Below, piece after piece: positions 36,108 to 45,231 of a DNA stretch of 64,000 nt. A model generated the notes under the pieces. The model made no database searches and was not told the DNA's origin. It saw only the letters and a list, made by a program, of their open reading frames with translations. The stretch is taken from assembly GCA_001725155.1 (NCBI GenBank), contig MEFP01000005.1, positions 1 to 64,000 on the forward strand, read 5' to 3'. The position numbers were made by a program, and so were the translations under genes. Origin of the DNA: Lysobacteraceae bacterium SCN 69-320. Lineage in GTDB: Bacteria; Pseudomonadota; Gammaproteobacteria; Xanthomonadales; Rhodanobacteraceae. The number at the start of each line of letters is the position of its first letter. Positions within the stretch are counted from its first letter, which is position 1.

Positions 36108-37055
36108 ATGGCCCGCACCCTTGCCGTGCTGATGGACCCCATCGCCACGATCACGCCGAAAAAGGACTCCACCCTGGCCATGCTGCTGGAGGCGCAGCGG
36201 CGCGGCTGGCAGCTGCGCTACTGCACCCAGGGCGATCTGGCCATACGCCAGGGCGAGGCCTGGGCGCGGCTGGCGCCGCTGCAGGTCCGGGACGATCCCG
36301 ATGACTGGTTCAGCCTCGACGCCGCGCAGTGGCAGCCGCTGACCGGGGTCGACGTCGTGCTCGCGCGCAAGGACCCGCCGGTCGACCCGCAGTTCATCTA
36401 CGACACCATGGTGCTGGACCTGGCCCGCAGCGCCGGCACCCTGATCGTCAACGATCCGCGCGGCCTGCGCGACATGAACGAGAAGCTGTCCACTCTGGCC
36501 TTCCCGCAGTGCTGCGCGCCGACCCTGGTTTCGCGCGACCGCGGCGAGCTGCGCCGCTTCGTCGCCGAGCACGGCCAGGTCGTGCTCAAGCCGCTGGACG
36601 GCATGGGCGGCCGCGGCATCTTCCGCTCCAGCCACGGCGATCCGAACCTGAATTCCATCCTGGAGACGCTGACGTCGAACGGCCGCGCGTTCGCGCTGGC
36701 GCAGAAGTACCTGCCGTCCATCGTCGACGGCGACAAGCGCATCCTGCTGATCGACGGCGAGCCGGTGCCCTACGCGCTGGCGCGCATCCCGCAGGGCGAC
36801 GATTTCCGCGGCAACCTCGCCGCCGGCGGCCGCGGCGAAGGCCGGCCGCTGACCGAGCGCGACCGCTGGATCGCCGCGCAGGTCGGTCCCGAACTCAGGC
36901 GCCGCGGCATGATCTTCGTCGGCCTGGATGTGATCGGCGACTGGCTGACCGAGATCAACGTCACATCTCCGACCTGCATCCGCGAGCTTGACGCCCAGTT
37001 CGGGCTTAACATCGCCGGATCCCTGTTCGACTGCATCGAAAGCAAACTCGCGTGA
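36108..37055 (+). CDS. gshB: Glutathione synthetase
   Basis: 315 residues, the usual length. It joins gamma-glutamylcysteine and glycine with ATP to form glutathione in the cytosol. Features include MDPIATITPKKDSTLAMLLEAQ (in part DPIATITPKKDSTLAML), VLARKDPPVDPQFIYDT, NDPRGLRDMNEKL, VVLKPLDGMGGRGIF (ATP-grasp), LLIDGEPVPYALARIP, NLAAGGRGEGRPL and FVGLDVIGDWLTEINVTSPT. The start ATG at 36108 fits the family. The stop overlaps the GTG start of the tonB-like gene (GTGA), which couples the two genes. Confidence 0.97.
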   Translation: MARTLAVLMDPIATITPKKDSTLAMLLEAQRRGWQLRYCTQGDLAIRQGEAWARLAPLQVRDDPDDWFSLDAAQWQPLTGVDVVLARKDPPVDPQFIYDTMVLDLARSAGTLIVNDPRGLRDMNEKLSTLAFPQCCAPTLVSRDRGELRRFVAEHGQVVLKPLDGMGGRGIFRSSHGDPNLNSILETLTSNGRAFALAQKYLPSIVDGDKRILLIDGEPVPYALARIPQGDDFRGNLAAGGRGEGRPLTERDRWIAAQVGPELRRRGMIFVGLDVIGDWLTEINVTSPTCIRELDAQFGLNIAGSLFDCIESKLA

Positions 37056-37915
37056 GCACGACCCGACCCGCGTCCGGCGCCGACCGTTTCGGCGTGACTC
37101 TGCTGTTCTCGCTGATCGCCCACGCGGTGGTGATACTCGGCGTTACGTTCACCTATACGACGCCGGCCTCGCGCCTGCCGGCGCTGGACGTGATCCTGAT
37201 CCAGGCCACGAACAAGGAAAAAGCCGACAAGGCCGACTTCCTCGCGCAGAGCAACAATGCCGGCGGCGGCGACCGCGACGAGGCGCGCCGGCCGGCCGAT
37301 CCGCTGTCCAGCCCCGTGCCCAAGCCCACGCCGGGCGTCGCGCCGCGTCCGCTGGAAGCCGGCGCGCCCCAGCCGACGCCGGCGACTCCGACTGAAGTGC
37401 TCACGCAGAAACGCGCCGACTTCGCCGTGACGACCGCGCGCGAGGCGCCGGAATCGCCGAGCCGTCCCAGGCCGACGGCGCAGGAACTCGTCGAGCACAG
37501 CGCGGAAATGGCCCAGTTGGCCCAGGAATATCAGCGCCAGCGCGAGTCCTACGCCAAGCGGCCGAAGAAGAAGTTCCTGTCGGCCAACACCAAGGAATAT
37601 GCCTATGCCTCCTATCTCGCCGGCTGGGCCGCGCGCATCGAGCGCATCGGCAACCTGAACTATCCGGACGAGGCGCGCCGCCAGCAGCTGCACGGCGACG
37701 TGCTGCTGACCGTCACCCTGAACAAGGACGGCAGCGTCAAGCGCATGGATGTGATCCAGGGCTCGGGCCACAAGCTGCTCGACGATGCCGTGCAGCGCAT
37801 CGTGCAGCTGGCCGCACCGTTCCCGCCGATTCCCAAGACCGGCGAGGACATCGACGAGCTGTACATCACGCGCACCTGGCAGTTCCTGCCCGGCGACGTG
37901 CTGCGCAACCGCTGA
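37052..37915 (+). CDS. TonB-like energy-transducing protein
   Basis: 287 residues from a GTG overlapping the gshB stop. One N-terminal transmembrane helix (residues ~14-35, FGVTLLFSLIAHAVVILGVTF; the S/H residues typical of TonB anchors are present) is followed by a Pro-rich periplasmic linker and a C-terminal TonB domain (~200-287) with YPDEARRQQLHGDVLLTVTL and QLAAPFPPIP. It is expected to work with ExbB/ExbD (not in the window) to energise outer-membrane receptors. It is a generic tonB paralogue; which receptor it serves is unknown. The gshB-tonB-yqgE-ruvX-pyrB order is a familiar one in Xanthomonadaceae. Confidence 0.9.
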   Translation: MSTTRPASGADRFGVTLLFSLIAHAVVILGVTFTYTTPASRLPALDVILIQATNKEKADKADFLAQSNNAGGGDRDEARRPADPLSSPVPKPTPGVAPRPLEAGAPQPTPATPTEVLTQKRADFAVTTAREAPESPSRPRPTAQELVEHSAEMAQLAQEYQRQRESYAKRPKKKFLSANTKEYAYASYLAGWAARIERIGNLNYPDEARRQQLHGDVLLTVTLNKDGSVKRMDVIQGSGHKLLDDAVQRIVQLAAPFPPIPKTGEDIDELYITRTWQFLPGDVLRNR

Positions 37916-38016
37916 GGCGGGCCCGGCCGCGGGCGAGGCGGCGCGCCGGGGCAAATGTCGCGGCGTCATGCCGCTACGGGAATTCCGGTACGAGAATCCC
38001 GGTACAATCGGCGCCC

Positions 38017-38583
38017 ATGAGCTCCTTCGCCACGCTGTCCAACCAGCTGCTCATCGCGATGCCGGCGATGCGCGATCCGAATTTCGCCCGCGGCGTCACC
38101 TTCGTCTGCCAGCACAACGAGGACGGTGCGATGGGCCTGCTGGTGAACCGCCTCTCCGAATACCGGCTCGGCGACGTGCTGGCGCAGATGAACCTGTCTT
38201 CGGACCTGGTCGAAGTCAACGATGCGCCGGTGCTGATCGGCGGCCCGGTGCAGCCCGAACGCGGCTTCGTGCTGCACGCGCCCGGCGGCAACTGGGAATC
38301 CTCGTTCCCTATCTCGGATCGCATCTCGGTCACGACCTCGCGCGACATCCTGATCGCGATGGCCGCGGGCCGGGGCCCCGAACATGCCGTCGTCGCGCTG
38401 GGCTATGCGGGCTGGAGCCCGGGCCAGCTCGAACAGGAACTGCTAGACAACGCCTGGCTCACGGTCCCGGTACGCGAACAGCTGCTGTTCCGCACGCCGC
38501 TGGACGAGCGCTGGGACGCCGCCGCGGCGCTGCTCGGCGTCAGCAGCATGGCCCAGTTGACCGACTATGCCGGCCATGCCTGA
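38017..38583 (+). CDS. yqgE: YqgE/AlgH family protein (UPF0301)
   Basis: 188 residues with the family hallmarks: N-terminal LSNQLLIAMPAMRDPNFARGVTFVCQHNEDGAMGL (in part AMRDPNFARGVTFVCQHNED), a LLVNR stretch, GGPVQPERGFVLH and GYAGWSPGQLEQELLDNAWL. The molecular function is unsettled; the family is widely paired with ruvX, as here. A TACAAT at 38003-38008 could be its -10 box. Confidence 0.95.
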   Translation: MSSFATLSNQLLIAMPAMRDPNFARGVTFVCQHNEDGAMGLLVNRLSEYRLGDVLAQMNLSSDLVEVNDAPVLIGGPVQPERGFVLHAPGGNWESSFPISDRISVTTSRDILIAMAAGRGPEHAVVALGYAGWSPGQLEQELLDNAWLTVPVREQLLFRTPLDERWDAAAALLGVSSMAQLTDYAGHA

Positions 38584-38668
38584 GCACGGCGGCCGGCAAT
38601 CCCTTTCCGTCCCCGATGGCCGCGATGCGGCAGGCTGACGCGCGCCGCGGCGCGCCGGGACGGCAGGC

Positions 38669-39088
38669 ATGAACGTGCTGGGCTTCGACTACGGCAGCCG
38701 GCTGATCGGCGTGGCGCTGGGCAACCGGCTGACGCGCACGGCCCGCCCGCTCGGCGTCGTCGCCAACAGCGGCAGCGGCCCGGACTGGGAGCGCATCGAA
38801 CACTGGATACGCGAGTGGCAGCCCGAAGCGCTCGTGGTCGGCCTGCCGCTGACCCTGGACGGCGCCGAACAGCCGGCCAGCCGCGGCGCGCGTGCGTTCG
38901 CCGCTGCGCTGAGCAAGCGCTGTGGTCTGCCGTTGCACCTCGTCGACGAACGGCGCAGCTCCATCGAGGCCGCAAGGCGCTTTGCCCAGCGCCGCGCGGC
39001 CGGACTCGCCAAGCGCAAACAGGCGGCCGACATCGACGCGGTGGCCGCCGAAGTCATCACCGAAACCTGGCTCGCCGATCCCACATGA
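38669..39088 (+). CDS. ruvX: Holliday-junction-resolvase-like nuclease RuvX/YqgF
   Basis: 139 residues with the RNase H-like fold: first Asp in FDYGSRLIGVALGN, LVVGLPLTLDG, and the conserved VDERRSSIEA; a third acidic residue is in DIDAVAAEVI. YqgF acts in rRNA processing and/or DNA junction resolution in different bacteria. Its stop overlaps the pyrB start by 4 bp (ATGA). Confidence 0.94.
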   Translation: MNVLGFDYGSRLIGVALGNRLTRTARPLGVVANSGSGPDWERIEHWIREWQPEALVVGLPLTLDGAEQPASRGARAFAAALSKRCGLPLHLVDERRSSIEAARRFAQRRAAGLAKRKQAADIDAVAAEVITETWLADPT

Positions 39089-40035
39089 CGCCTACCGACC
39101 TGCCCGACACGCCACGCCGCCTGCGCCACCTGATCAGCCTGGAACACCTGTCCGCCGCGCAGATCCTGCATCTGCTCGACCGCGCCGAGCAGATGCGCGC
39201 GCAATGGCTGGCCGATCGGCACTCGCTGAACCTGCTGAGCGGCCGCGCCGTGGTCAATCTGTTCTTCGAGAACTCCACGCGCACGCGCACCTCGTTCGAT
39301 CTGGCGGCCAAGCGCCTCGGTGCCGACGTCATCAACTTCGACATCGCCAGTTCCTCGACCAGCAAGGGCGAGTCGCTCGTCGACACCCTGCACACCCTCG
39401 AAGCCATGCACTGCGACGCGTTCGTCGTGCGGCACAAGGAAAACGGCACGGCCGAGTTCCTCGCCCGCCATGTGCGCGGCGCGGCCAGCGTCATCAACGC
39501 CGGCGACGGCAACAACGCGCACCCGACCCAGGGCCTCCTCGACGCGTTCACGATCCGCCGCCAGCGGCCCGATTTCGCCGCGCTGCGCGTGCTGATCTGC
39601 GGCGACATCCTGCATTCGCGCGTGGCGCGCTCGGACATCCACGCGCTGCGCACGCTCGGCGTCGGCAGCCTGCGCGTCTGTGCGCCGGCCAACCTGCTGC
39701 CGGCCCAGCACGAACTGCCCGGCTGCGAGATCGTCGAGGATTTCGACACCGCACTGGACGGCGTCGACGCCATCATCATGCTGCGCCTGCAGAAAGAACG
39801 CATGCAGCAGGCGCAGGTGCCATCGGAACAGGCCTATTACGCGCGCTACGGCCTCGATGCGCGCCGCCTGCGCCTGGCCCGGCCGGACTGCCTGGTCATG
39901 CACCCGGGCCCGATCAACCGCGAAGTGGAAATCGCCTCGGCCGTGGCCGACGGCGCACAATCGGCCATTCTCGAACAGGTCTCCAACGGCGTGTTCGTGC
40001 GGATGGCAGTGCTGGCCGAGCTGCTGGGCGCCTGA
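39085..40035 (+). CDS. pyrB: Aspartate carbamoyltransferase catalytic subunit
   Basis: 316 residues from the ATG at 39085. It condenses carbamoyl phosphate with aspartate, the committed step of pyrimidine synthesis. Carbamoyl-phosphate site: FFENSTRTRTSFDLAAKRLG. Other motifs: STSKGES (catalytic Ser/Lys loop), VVRHKENGTAE, DGNNAHPTQGLLD, LRLQKERM and MHPGPINREVEI. No pyrI regulatory subunit follows; a pyrC'-type partner, if used, lies elsewhere. It is translationally coupled to ruvX. Confidence 0.96.
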   Translation: MTPTDLPDTPRRLRHLISLEHLSAAQILHLLDRAEQMRAQWLADRHSLNLLSGRAVVNLFFENSTRTRTSFDLAAKRLGADVINFDIASSSTSKGESLVDTLHTLEAMHCDAFVVRHKENGTAEFLARHVRGAASVINAGDGNNAHPTQGLLDAFTIRRQRPDFAALRVLICGDILHSRVARSDIHALRTLGVGSLRVCAPANLLPAQHELPGCEIVEDFDTALDGVDAIIMLRLQKERMQQAQVPSEQAYYARYGLDARRLRLARPDCLVMHPGPINREVEIASAVADGAQSAILEQVSNGVFVRMAVLAELLGA

Positions 40036-40131
40036 CATCGCGTTCGGCGGCGGCCGCCGCCGTCGTTTGTAGTGCGCAACGTCTGCACGGGCCTGCGGGT
40101 CCGCATCGTGTTTTCACCCTGGGGAATGCCT

Positions 40132-41808
40132 ATGTCCGTCCTCGTCCGTCGCGTCGCTCCGCTCGCCCTGCTGCTGGCCCTGGCCGGCTGCGGCAGCAAA
40201 ACCGATCCCAATGCGCCGCTGGCCTTCGTGCCGGCGGACACGCCGTATGTTTTCGCCAACCTCGAACCGCTGCCGCAGCCGGTGATCGACCAGTGGGCGC
40301 AGACCACCCGCGAGGTCTGGCCGATCTCGCTGAATCTCTACCGGCGCATGCTCGACAAGGCCGAGGCCGAAGCGCCGGACTCGGTTCCCCTCAAGGCCGC
40401 GCGCGCGCTGCTCGACGAGATCTCCGGGCACATCGCCGCCGGCACCGCCGAAGCACTCGGCATCAAGGGCAGCACGCGCATGGCCGCCTACGGCATCGGC
40501 GCGCTGCCGGTGCTGCGTCTGGAGCTGGCCGATCCGGCCAAGCTGCGCGCGGCGGTCGCCCGTGTCGAGGCCAAGGCCGGCGCGCAGCTGCCGAAAGCCC
40601 AGCTCGGCGCGCTCGAGTACTGGGCCTTGCCGCTGGAGAAGTTCCAACTGCTGGCCGCCATCGTCGACCAGCAGCTCGTGCTCAGCATCGCCCCGGCCGC
40701 GGCCAGCGACGATCTGCGCAAGCAGCTGTTCGGCCTGACCCGCCCGGCCAGGCCGCTGGACCCGGCCACCTTGACCACGCTGAACAAGCGCTACGGCTAC
40801 CTGCCCTACAGCTCCGGCTACGTGGACTTCGTGCGTCTGGTCGACTTCATCGGCGACGAGGCCGATCCGCAGCGCCGCGAACTCGCCGCCGCGTTCGGCG
40901 GAATGCCGGCGATGGATGCAACCTGCAAGGCCGAGGTGCGCTCCATCGTCGCGAAGTTCCCGCGCTTCGTCGCCGGCTACACCCGGCTCGATCCCAAGCA
41001 CATGGCGGTGCATGCGCAGTTGGAGCTGGAACCGACGCTGGCCAAGGAATTCGCCGCCAGCCTCGCCGCCGCCCCGGGCACCGGCGCCGCCGCCGAGGGC
41101 CTGACCGATTTCGCGCTGGCCCTGCCGGTGCTGAAGCAGAAGAGCTTCTGGCTCAAGCAGGCCAAGGCCGTCGTCGAGAAGCCCTATGCCTGCACCGAAC
41201 TGGCCGAGCTCAACGCGAGCTTCGCCAAGCTCAAGCAGAGCCTCGACGCGACGATTCCGCCGCCGGCCAGCGATCTGGCGGGCCTGCGTCTGCAGCTCAG
41301 CAAGCTGGAATTCGCCGCCGGCAAGGACAAGCCCGAACTCGCCGGCAAGCTCGTCGTCGCGCTGAACAACCCGGCCGGCGCGGCTGCGATGGCTCAGCTG
41401 CTCGTGCCCAGCCTGAAGGATCTGAAGCTCACCGCCGACGGCAAGCCCGTCGCGCTGCCGGCCGACCTCGCGCCGCCGCCGGTACCGCCGCTGTTCGTGG
41501 CCATGAATGATCGCGCGCTGGCCCTGTCCGCCGGTGCCGGCGAGGAAGCCGGCCTCGGGGCGTTCCTGACCGCACCGGCCGCCGCCGAACCGATGTTCCT
41601 GCGCATGCAGTTCACCGGTGCGATGTACGGCCATCTCGGCAGCATGTTCGATGCGATGGCCCCGCTGATCCCGGCCGAACAGCGTGCCGACATCGACGCG
41701 CAGAAGCAGTTGTTCGCGCTGTACGAGAAATGGCTCGAGCGCATCGAGGTCACGATGACCGCGAACGACGGCGGCGTCGCGCTGCGCGAAACGGTGGAAA
41801 TGCGCTGA
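40132..41808 (+). CDS. Large lipoprotein of unknown function
   Basis: 558 residues from the ATG at 40132; an ATG two codons upstream is also possible. The signal peptide ends in the lipobox LALAGC (Cys 20), so it is a lipoprotein. The mature part begins with PLAFVPADTPYVFANLEPLP and reads as alternating alpha/beta modules with many Lys and Ala. Near-repeated phrases such as LRLELADPAKL and LRLQLSKLEFAAG suggest an internally duplicated structure. I do not recognise a named family with certainty. It stands alone between pyrB and the convergent pilU, closed by a strong hairpin at 41816. Confidence 0.8.
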   Translation: MSVLVRRVAPLALLLALAGCGSKTDPNAPLAFVPADTPYVFANLEPLPQPVIDQWAQTTREVWPISLNLYRRMLDKAEAEAPDSVPLKAARALLDEISGHIAAGTAEALGIKGSTRMAAYGIGALPVLRLELADPAKLRAAVARVEAKAGAQLPKAQLGALEYWALPLEKFQLLAAIVDQQLVLSIAPAAASDDLRKQLFGLTRPARPLDPATLTTLNKRYGYLPYSSGYVDFVRLVDFIGDEADPQRRELAAAFGGMPAMDATCKAEVRSIVAKFPRFVAGYTRLDPKHMAVHAQLELEPTLAKEFAASLAAAPGTGAAAEGLTDFALALPVLKQKSFWLKQAKAVVEKPYACTELAELNASFAKLKQSLDATIPPPASDLAGLRLQLSKLEFAAGKDKPELAGKLVVALNNPAGAAAMAQLLVPSLKDLKLTADGKPVALPADLAPPPVPPLFVAMNDRALALSAGAGEEAGLGAFLTAPAAAEPMFLRMQFTGAMYGHLGSMFDAMAPLIPAEQRADIDAQKQLFALYEKWLERIEVTMTANDGGVALRETVEMR

Positions 41809-41815
41809 GCACGCA

Positions 41816-41845
41816 GCGCGGCGACGGCAAGCACCGTCGCCGCGC
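41816..41845 (+). terminator. Strong hairpin after the 40132 lipoprotein gene
   Basis: A perfect 12-bp stem, gcgcggcgacgg / ccgtcgccgcgc, with loop caagca starts 7 bp after the stop codon. It has no T tract. It is a likely terminator. Confidence 0.65.
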
Positions 41846-42065
41846 GCCGTCGCCCCACACTCCCGTACGGCCGGGACACCGGCAGAACACCACGCATCGC
41901 ACGGCACCGGCGGCAATCCTGCCTCGGCGCCCTGCCCGGCCCGGTCGTTCAGGGCATCTCAATCCGCGCAGCCGTCGCAGTCGCTGCGGGATTTCTCATT
42001 GGGCAGGGGGTCGGGAAAGCGAGATCCGCGCACGCGACGCGCGCGACCTCGCGGCCGCCGCACAG

Positions 42066-42088
42066 GCCGGCCCGCGCAGCGGGCCGGC
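42066..42088 (-). terminator. Hairpin after pilU
   Basis: A perfect 10-bp stem, gccggcccgc / gcgggccggc, with a 3-nt loop lies 7 bp beyond the pilU stop on the minus strand. It is a likely terminator, without a T tract. The ~220 bp between this and the other hairpin contain nothing recognised. Confidence 0.6.
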
Positions 42089-42095
42089 GGCGTAC

Positions 42096-43223
42096 TCAGC
42101 TCTCCATGAGCTCGACGCCGTCGAGTCCCTGGCTCAAGGTATGCGCGTCGCCGCCCTGGGCGAGCTTGATGCGCAGGCGGACTTCGTTGGCCGAGTCGGC
42201 GTGGCGCAGTGCATCCTCGTAGCTGATCTCGCCGGCCTGGTACAGCTCGAACAGGCTCTGGTCGAAGGTGCGCATGCCGAGGTTCGTCGACTCCTTCATG
42301 ACGTCCTTGAGCTTGTGCACCTCGCCCTTGCGGACGTAGTCCTGCACCAGCGGCGTGCCGAGCAGGATTTCCATCGCGACGCGGCGCGCCTTGCCGTCAG
42401 GGGTCGGGATCAGCTGCTGCGCGACGATGCCCTTCAGGTTCAGCGACAGGTCCATGAACAGCTGCTCGCGGCGGTCTTCGCCGAAGAAGTGAATGATGCG
42501 GTCCAGTGCCTGGTTCGCATTGTTCGCATGCAGGGTGCACAGGCAGAGATGGCCGGTTTCGGAGAAGTTGATCGCATGCTCCATCGTCTCGCGCGTGCGC
42601 ACTTCGCCGATCAGGATGACGTCGGGCGCCTGGCGCAAGGTGTTCTTCAGCGCGTTGTCCCAGGAATCCGTGTCGATGCCGAGCTCGCGCTGGGTGATGA
42701 TGCAGCCTTCGTGCTTGTGCACGTATTCGATCGGATCCTCGATCGTGATGATGTGGCCGGTCGAGTTCTGGTTGCGGTAGCCGACCATCGCCGCGAGCGA
42801 GGTGGACTTACCGGTACCGGTCGCGCCGACGAAGATGATGATGCCGCGCTTGGTCATCGCCAGCGTCTTGATCACGGCCGGCAGCGCGAGCTCGTCGATC
42901 GTCGGAATCTTCGTCTCGATGCGACGCAGCACCATGCCGACGCAGTTGCGCTGGTAGAAGCACGACACGCGGAAGCGGCCGACGCCGGTCACGCTGATCG
43001 CGAACTGGCACTCGTGCGTCTTTTCGAACTCCTCGCGCTGCGACGGCGTCATGACGTTGAGCACCATGTCGCGCGACTGCTGCGGCGTCAGCGGATTCTG
43101 CGTGATCGGGCTGATGCGGCCATGCACCTTCATCGACGGCGCGACGCCGGCCGTGATGAACAGGTCGGACGCCTTCTTGTGCACCATCAGCTTCAGAAAC
43201 GAAGTGAAATCTACGCTGCTCAT
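42096..43223 (-). CDS. pilU: PilU, type IV pilus retraction ATPase (PilT paralogue)
   Basis: 375 residues from the ATG at 43223 (MSSVDFTSFLKLMVHKKASD). It has Walker A FVGATGTGKSTSLAAMV, the Asp box TIEDPIEYVHKHEGCIITQRE (TIEDPIEYVHKHEGCIITQR), Walker B IGEVRTRETMEHAI and the His box HLCLCTLHANN. It ends with the longer C-terminus seen in PilU. PilU assists PilT in powering pilus retraction for twitching motility. It lies downstream of pilT with 139 bp between them. All catalytic motifs are intact. Confidence 0.96.
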   Translation of the reverse strand: MSSVDFTSFLKLMVHKKASDLFITAGVAPSMKVHGRISPITQNPLTPQQSRDMVLNVMTPSQREEFEKTHECQFAISVTGVGRFRVSCFYQRNCVGMVLRRIETKIPTIDELALPAVIKTLAMTKRGIIIFVGATGTGKSTSLAAMVGYRNQNSTGHIITIEDPIEYVHKHEGCIITQRELGIDTDSWDNALKNTLRQAPDVILIGEVRTRETMEHAINFSETGHLCLCTLHANNANQALDRIIHFFGEDRREQLFMDLSLNLKGIVAQQLIPTPDGKARRVAMEILLGTPLVQDYVRKGEVHKLKDVMKESTNLGMRTFDQSLFELYQAGEISYEDALRHADSANEVRLRIKLAQGGDAHTLSQGLDGVELMES

Positions 43224-43362
43224 TGCCTGCTCCGATTGCTGCGGCGACCGTCGCCGCTGCGGCGGCGCTCCGTGCCGGCCTGCCGGCGGCTGCCGCCGCG
43301 GACTGCGGCGGCGGCGCCTTCGATGACGCGACGGACCGGCAACCGCGCCGGCCCGCGCGCCG

Positions 43363-44330
43363 TCACTTGAAGATTTCCTTGTTCTTGGCGTAGCTGGCCG
43401 CCTGCGGCCGCGTGACCAGACCGCGCTTGACGAGGTCGAGCAGGCACTGGTCCAGCGTCTGCATGCCGTACTGGGCACCGGTCTGGATCGACGAATACAT
43501 CTGCGCGACCTTGTCCTCGCGGATCAGGTTGCGGATGGCCGGGATGCCGACCATGATCTCGTGCGCCGCGATGCGGCCGCCGCCGACCTTCTTCAGCAGC
43601 GACTGCCGATGATGCGATCGACGGTCTTGGCCGCCGAGGACGTGTGCAGGGTCGCGAACACCAAGTGGCCGGTTTCCGCGGCGGTCAGCGCCAGACGGAT
43701 CGTTTCGAGGTCGCGCAGCTCGCCGACGAGGATGTAGTCCGGGTCTTCGCGCAGCGCCGAGCGCAGTGCCTCGTTGAAGCCGTGGGTGTCGCGGTGCACC
43801 TCGCGCTGGTTGATCAGGCACTTCTGCGAGGTATGCACGAATTCGATCGGGTCCTCGACCGACAGGATGTGCGCGTATTCGTTCTTGTTGACGTGGTCGA
43901 CCATCGCCGCGAGCGTGGTCGACTTGCCCGAACCCGTCGGTCCGGTCACGAGGATCAGCCCCTGCGGTTGCGAGATCAGTTCCTTGAACACCTTGGGACA
44001 GCCGAGGTCTTCGAGCGTCAGCACTTCCGAGGGAATCGTACGGAACACCGCGCCGGCACCGCGGTTCTGGTTGAAGGCGTTGACGCGGAAACGCGCGAGG
44101 CCGGGGATCTCGAACGAGAAGTCGACCTCGAGGAATTCTTCGTAGTCGCGCCGCTGCTTGTCCGACATGATGTCGTAGATCAGCGAGTGGATCTGCTTGT
44201 GGTCGAGCGCCGGAATGTTGATGCGGCGCACATCGCCGTCGACGCGGATCATCGGCGGCAGACCCGCGGACAAGTGCAGGTCCGAGGCCTTATTCTTGAC
44301 TGAGAATGCCAGCAGCTCAGCAATATCCAT
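43363..44330 (-). pseudogene. pilT: PilT twitching-motility ATPase, frameshifted with an internal ~70-bp deletion
   Basis: The N-terminal part is normal from the ATG at 44330 (MDIAELLAFSVKNKASDLHL): Walker A LVTGPTGSGKSTTLAAMV, Asp box VEDPIEFVHTSQ, Walker B GELRDLETIRLA and His box TLHTSSAAKTVDRII (residue 241). The frame then runs into a stop at 43593. In another frame, directly after the junction at 43606-43607, the C-terminus resumes with QSLLKKVGGGRIAAHEIMVG and AIRNLIREDKVAQMY to the stop at 43363 (80 residues). The conserved segment between DRII and QSLLKK, about 24 residues (DVFP...LSESL..VI), is missing. 241 + 24 + 80 equals the usual PilT length (~345). The frame offset requires a missing length of 1 mod 3, and 70 fits. 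It is either a true lesion or an assembly or consensus error. Confidence 0.9.
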
Positions 44331-44420
44331 GCGCAATCCCCCAAGTCATTCAGCGCCGCTGTCCGGCGTGGTCTCGGCCGAGTATAGCTCGGCAATTTTC
44401 CGTCCGTGCATGCGCTTGAA

Positions 44421-45104
44421 ATGAGTTCTTCCGAAACTGCCTTTACTGAGATCTGCGCCCGGATAGGGCATGCTGCGTCGCAGCAAAACCGGACCGCGAA
44501 ACTGCTTGCGGTCAGCAAGACCAAGCCGGCCGCGGCCGTGCGGCTGCTCGCCGCGCTGGGCCAGCGCCGCTTCGGCGAGAACTACGTGCAGGAGGCGCTG
44601 GCCAAGCAGCGCGAGCTGGCCGACCTCGCGCTGGAATGGCATCTGATCGGGCCGCTGCAGTCGAACAAGTGCCGCGAGGCGGCCGAGCATTTCGACTGGC
44701 TGCAGAGCCTGGACCGGCTCAAGCTCGTCGCGCCGCTGGCACGCTGGCGACCGCCGACGCGAGGGCCTCTGCAGGTGCTGATCCAGGTCAATGTCGACGA
44801 CGAGGCCTCCAAGTCGGGCTGCCGTCCCGACGAGGTCGCCGGACTCGCCGCGGCCGTCGCCGCGGCCGCGCCGGCCCTGCAACTGCGCGGCCTCATGGCG
44901 ATTCCGGCGCCGCATGAAGATCCGGCGCCGCGCCGCGCCGCATTCGCGCGCATGCGTGCCTTGTTCGAGGCGCTGCGCCGCGACCACCCCGGCGTGGATA
45001 CCCTGTCGATGGGCATGAGCGAAGACTTCGAGCTCGCGATCGCCGAAGGCGCAACGATGGTGCGCATCGGTTCGGCCCTGTTCGGCGCGCGCTCCACGAC
45101 GTAG
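44421..45104 (+). CDS. yggS: PLP homeostasis protein YggS/PLPBP family
   Basis: 227 residues from the ATG at 44421; a GTG at 44406 is in frame. The fold is an alanine-racemase-like TIM barrel that binds PLP: LLAVSKTKPAAAVR with the PLP lysine, FGENYVQEALAK, WHLIGPLQSNKCREA, VNVDDEASKSGC, LMAIPAP, LSMGMSEDFELAI and VRIGSALFG. It buffers pyridoxal phosphate and affects amino-acid metabolism. It sits between pilT and proC, a common arrangement. The stop codon lies inside the left arm of the palindromic element at 45101. Confidence 0.95.
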   Translation: MSSSETAFTEICARIGHAASQQNRTAKLLAVSKTKPAAAVRLLAALGQRRFGENYVQEALAKQRELADLALEWHLIGPLQSNKCREAAEHFDWLQSLDRLKLVAPLARWRPPTRGPLQVLIQVNVDDEASKSGCRPDEVAGLAAAVAAAAPALQLRGLMAIPAPHEDPAPRRAAFARMRALFEALRRDHPGVDTLSMGMSEDFELAIAEGATMVRIGSALFGARSTT

Positions 45105-45196
45105 GTTGTAACGAGCGCAGTGAACCGCAACATCGAGGTCCGATCACCGGGAACAGACCCCGGTGTTGCGGTTCGCTGCGCTCACCAGCAACCTAC
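45101..45196. repeat. REP-like inverted-repeat element between yggS and proC
   Basis: The left arm (45101-45132: gtaggttg, gagcgcag, gaaccgcaaca) and the right arm (45164-45196) are imperfect reverse complements over ~32 bp, around a 31-bp centre. The arm has the form GTAGGTTG-n-GAGCGCAGYGAACCGCAACA (in two parts), like dispersed extragenic palindromes seen in related genomes. It overlaps the last codon of yggS. Confidence 0.8.
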
Positions 45197-45231
45197 GCCC
45201 GCCAATTTTCTTCCTGCCCGCATGGATACCC

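Noticed and set aside
43224-43362. A small gene between pilT and pilU
   Set aside because: The gap is a GC-rich spacer with hairpins and no supported start.
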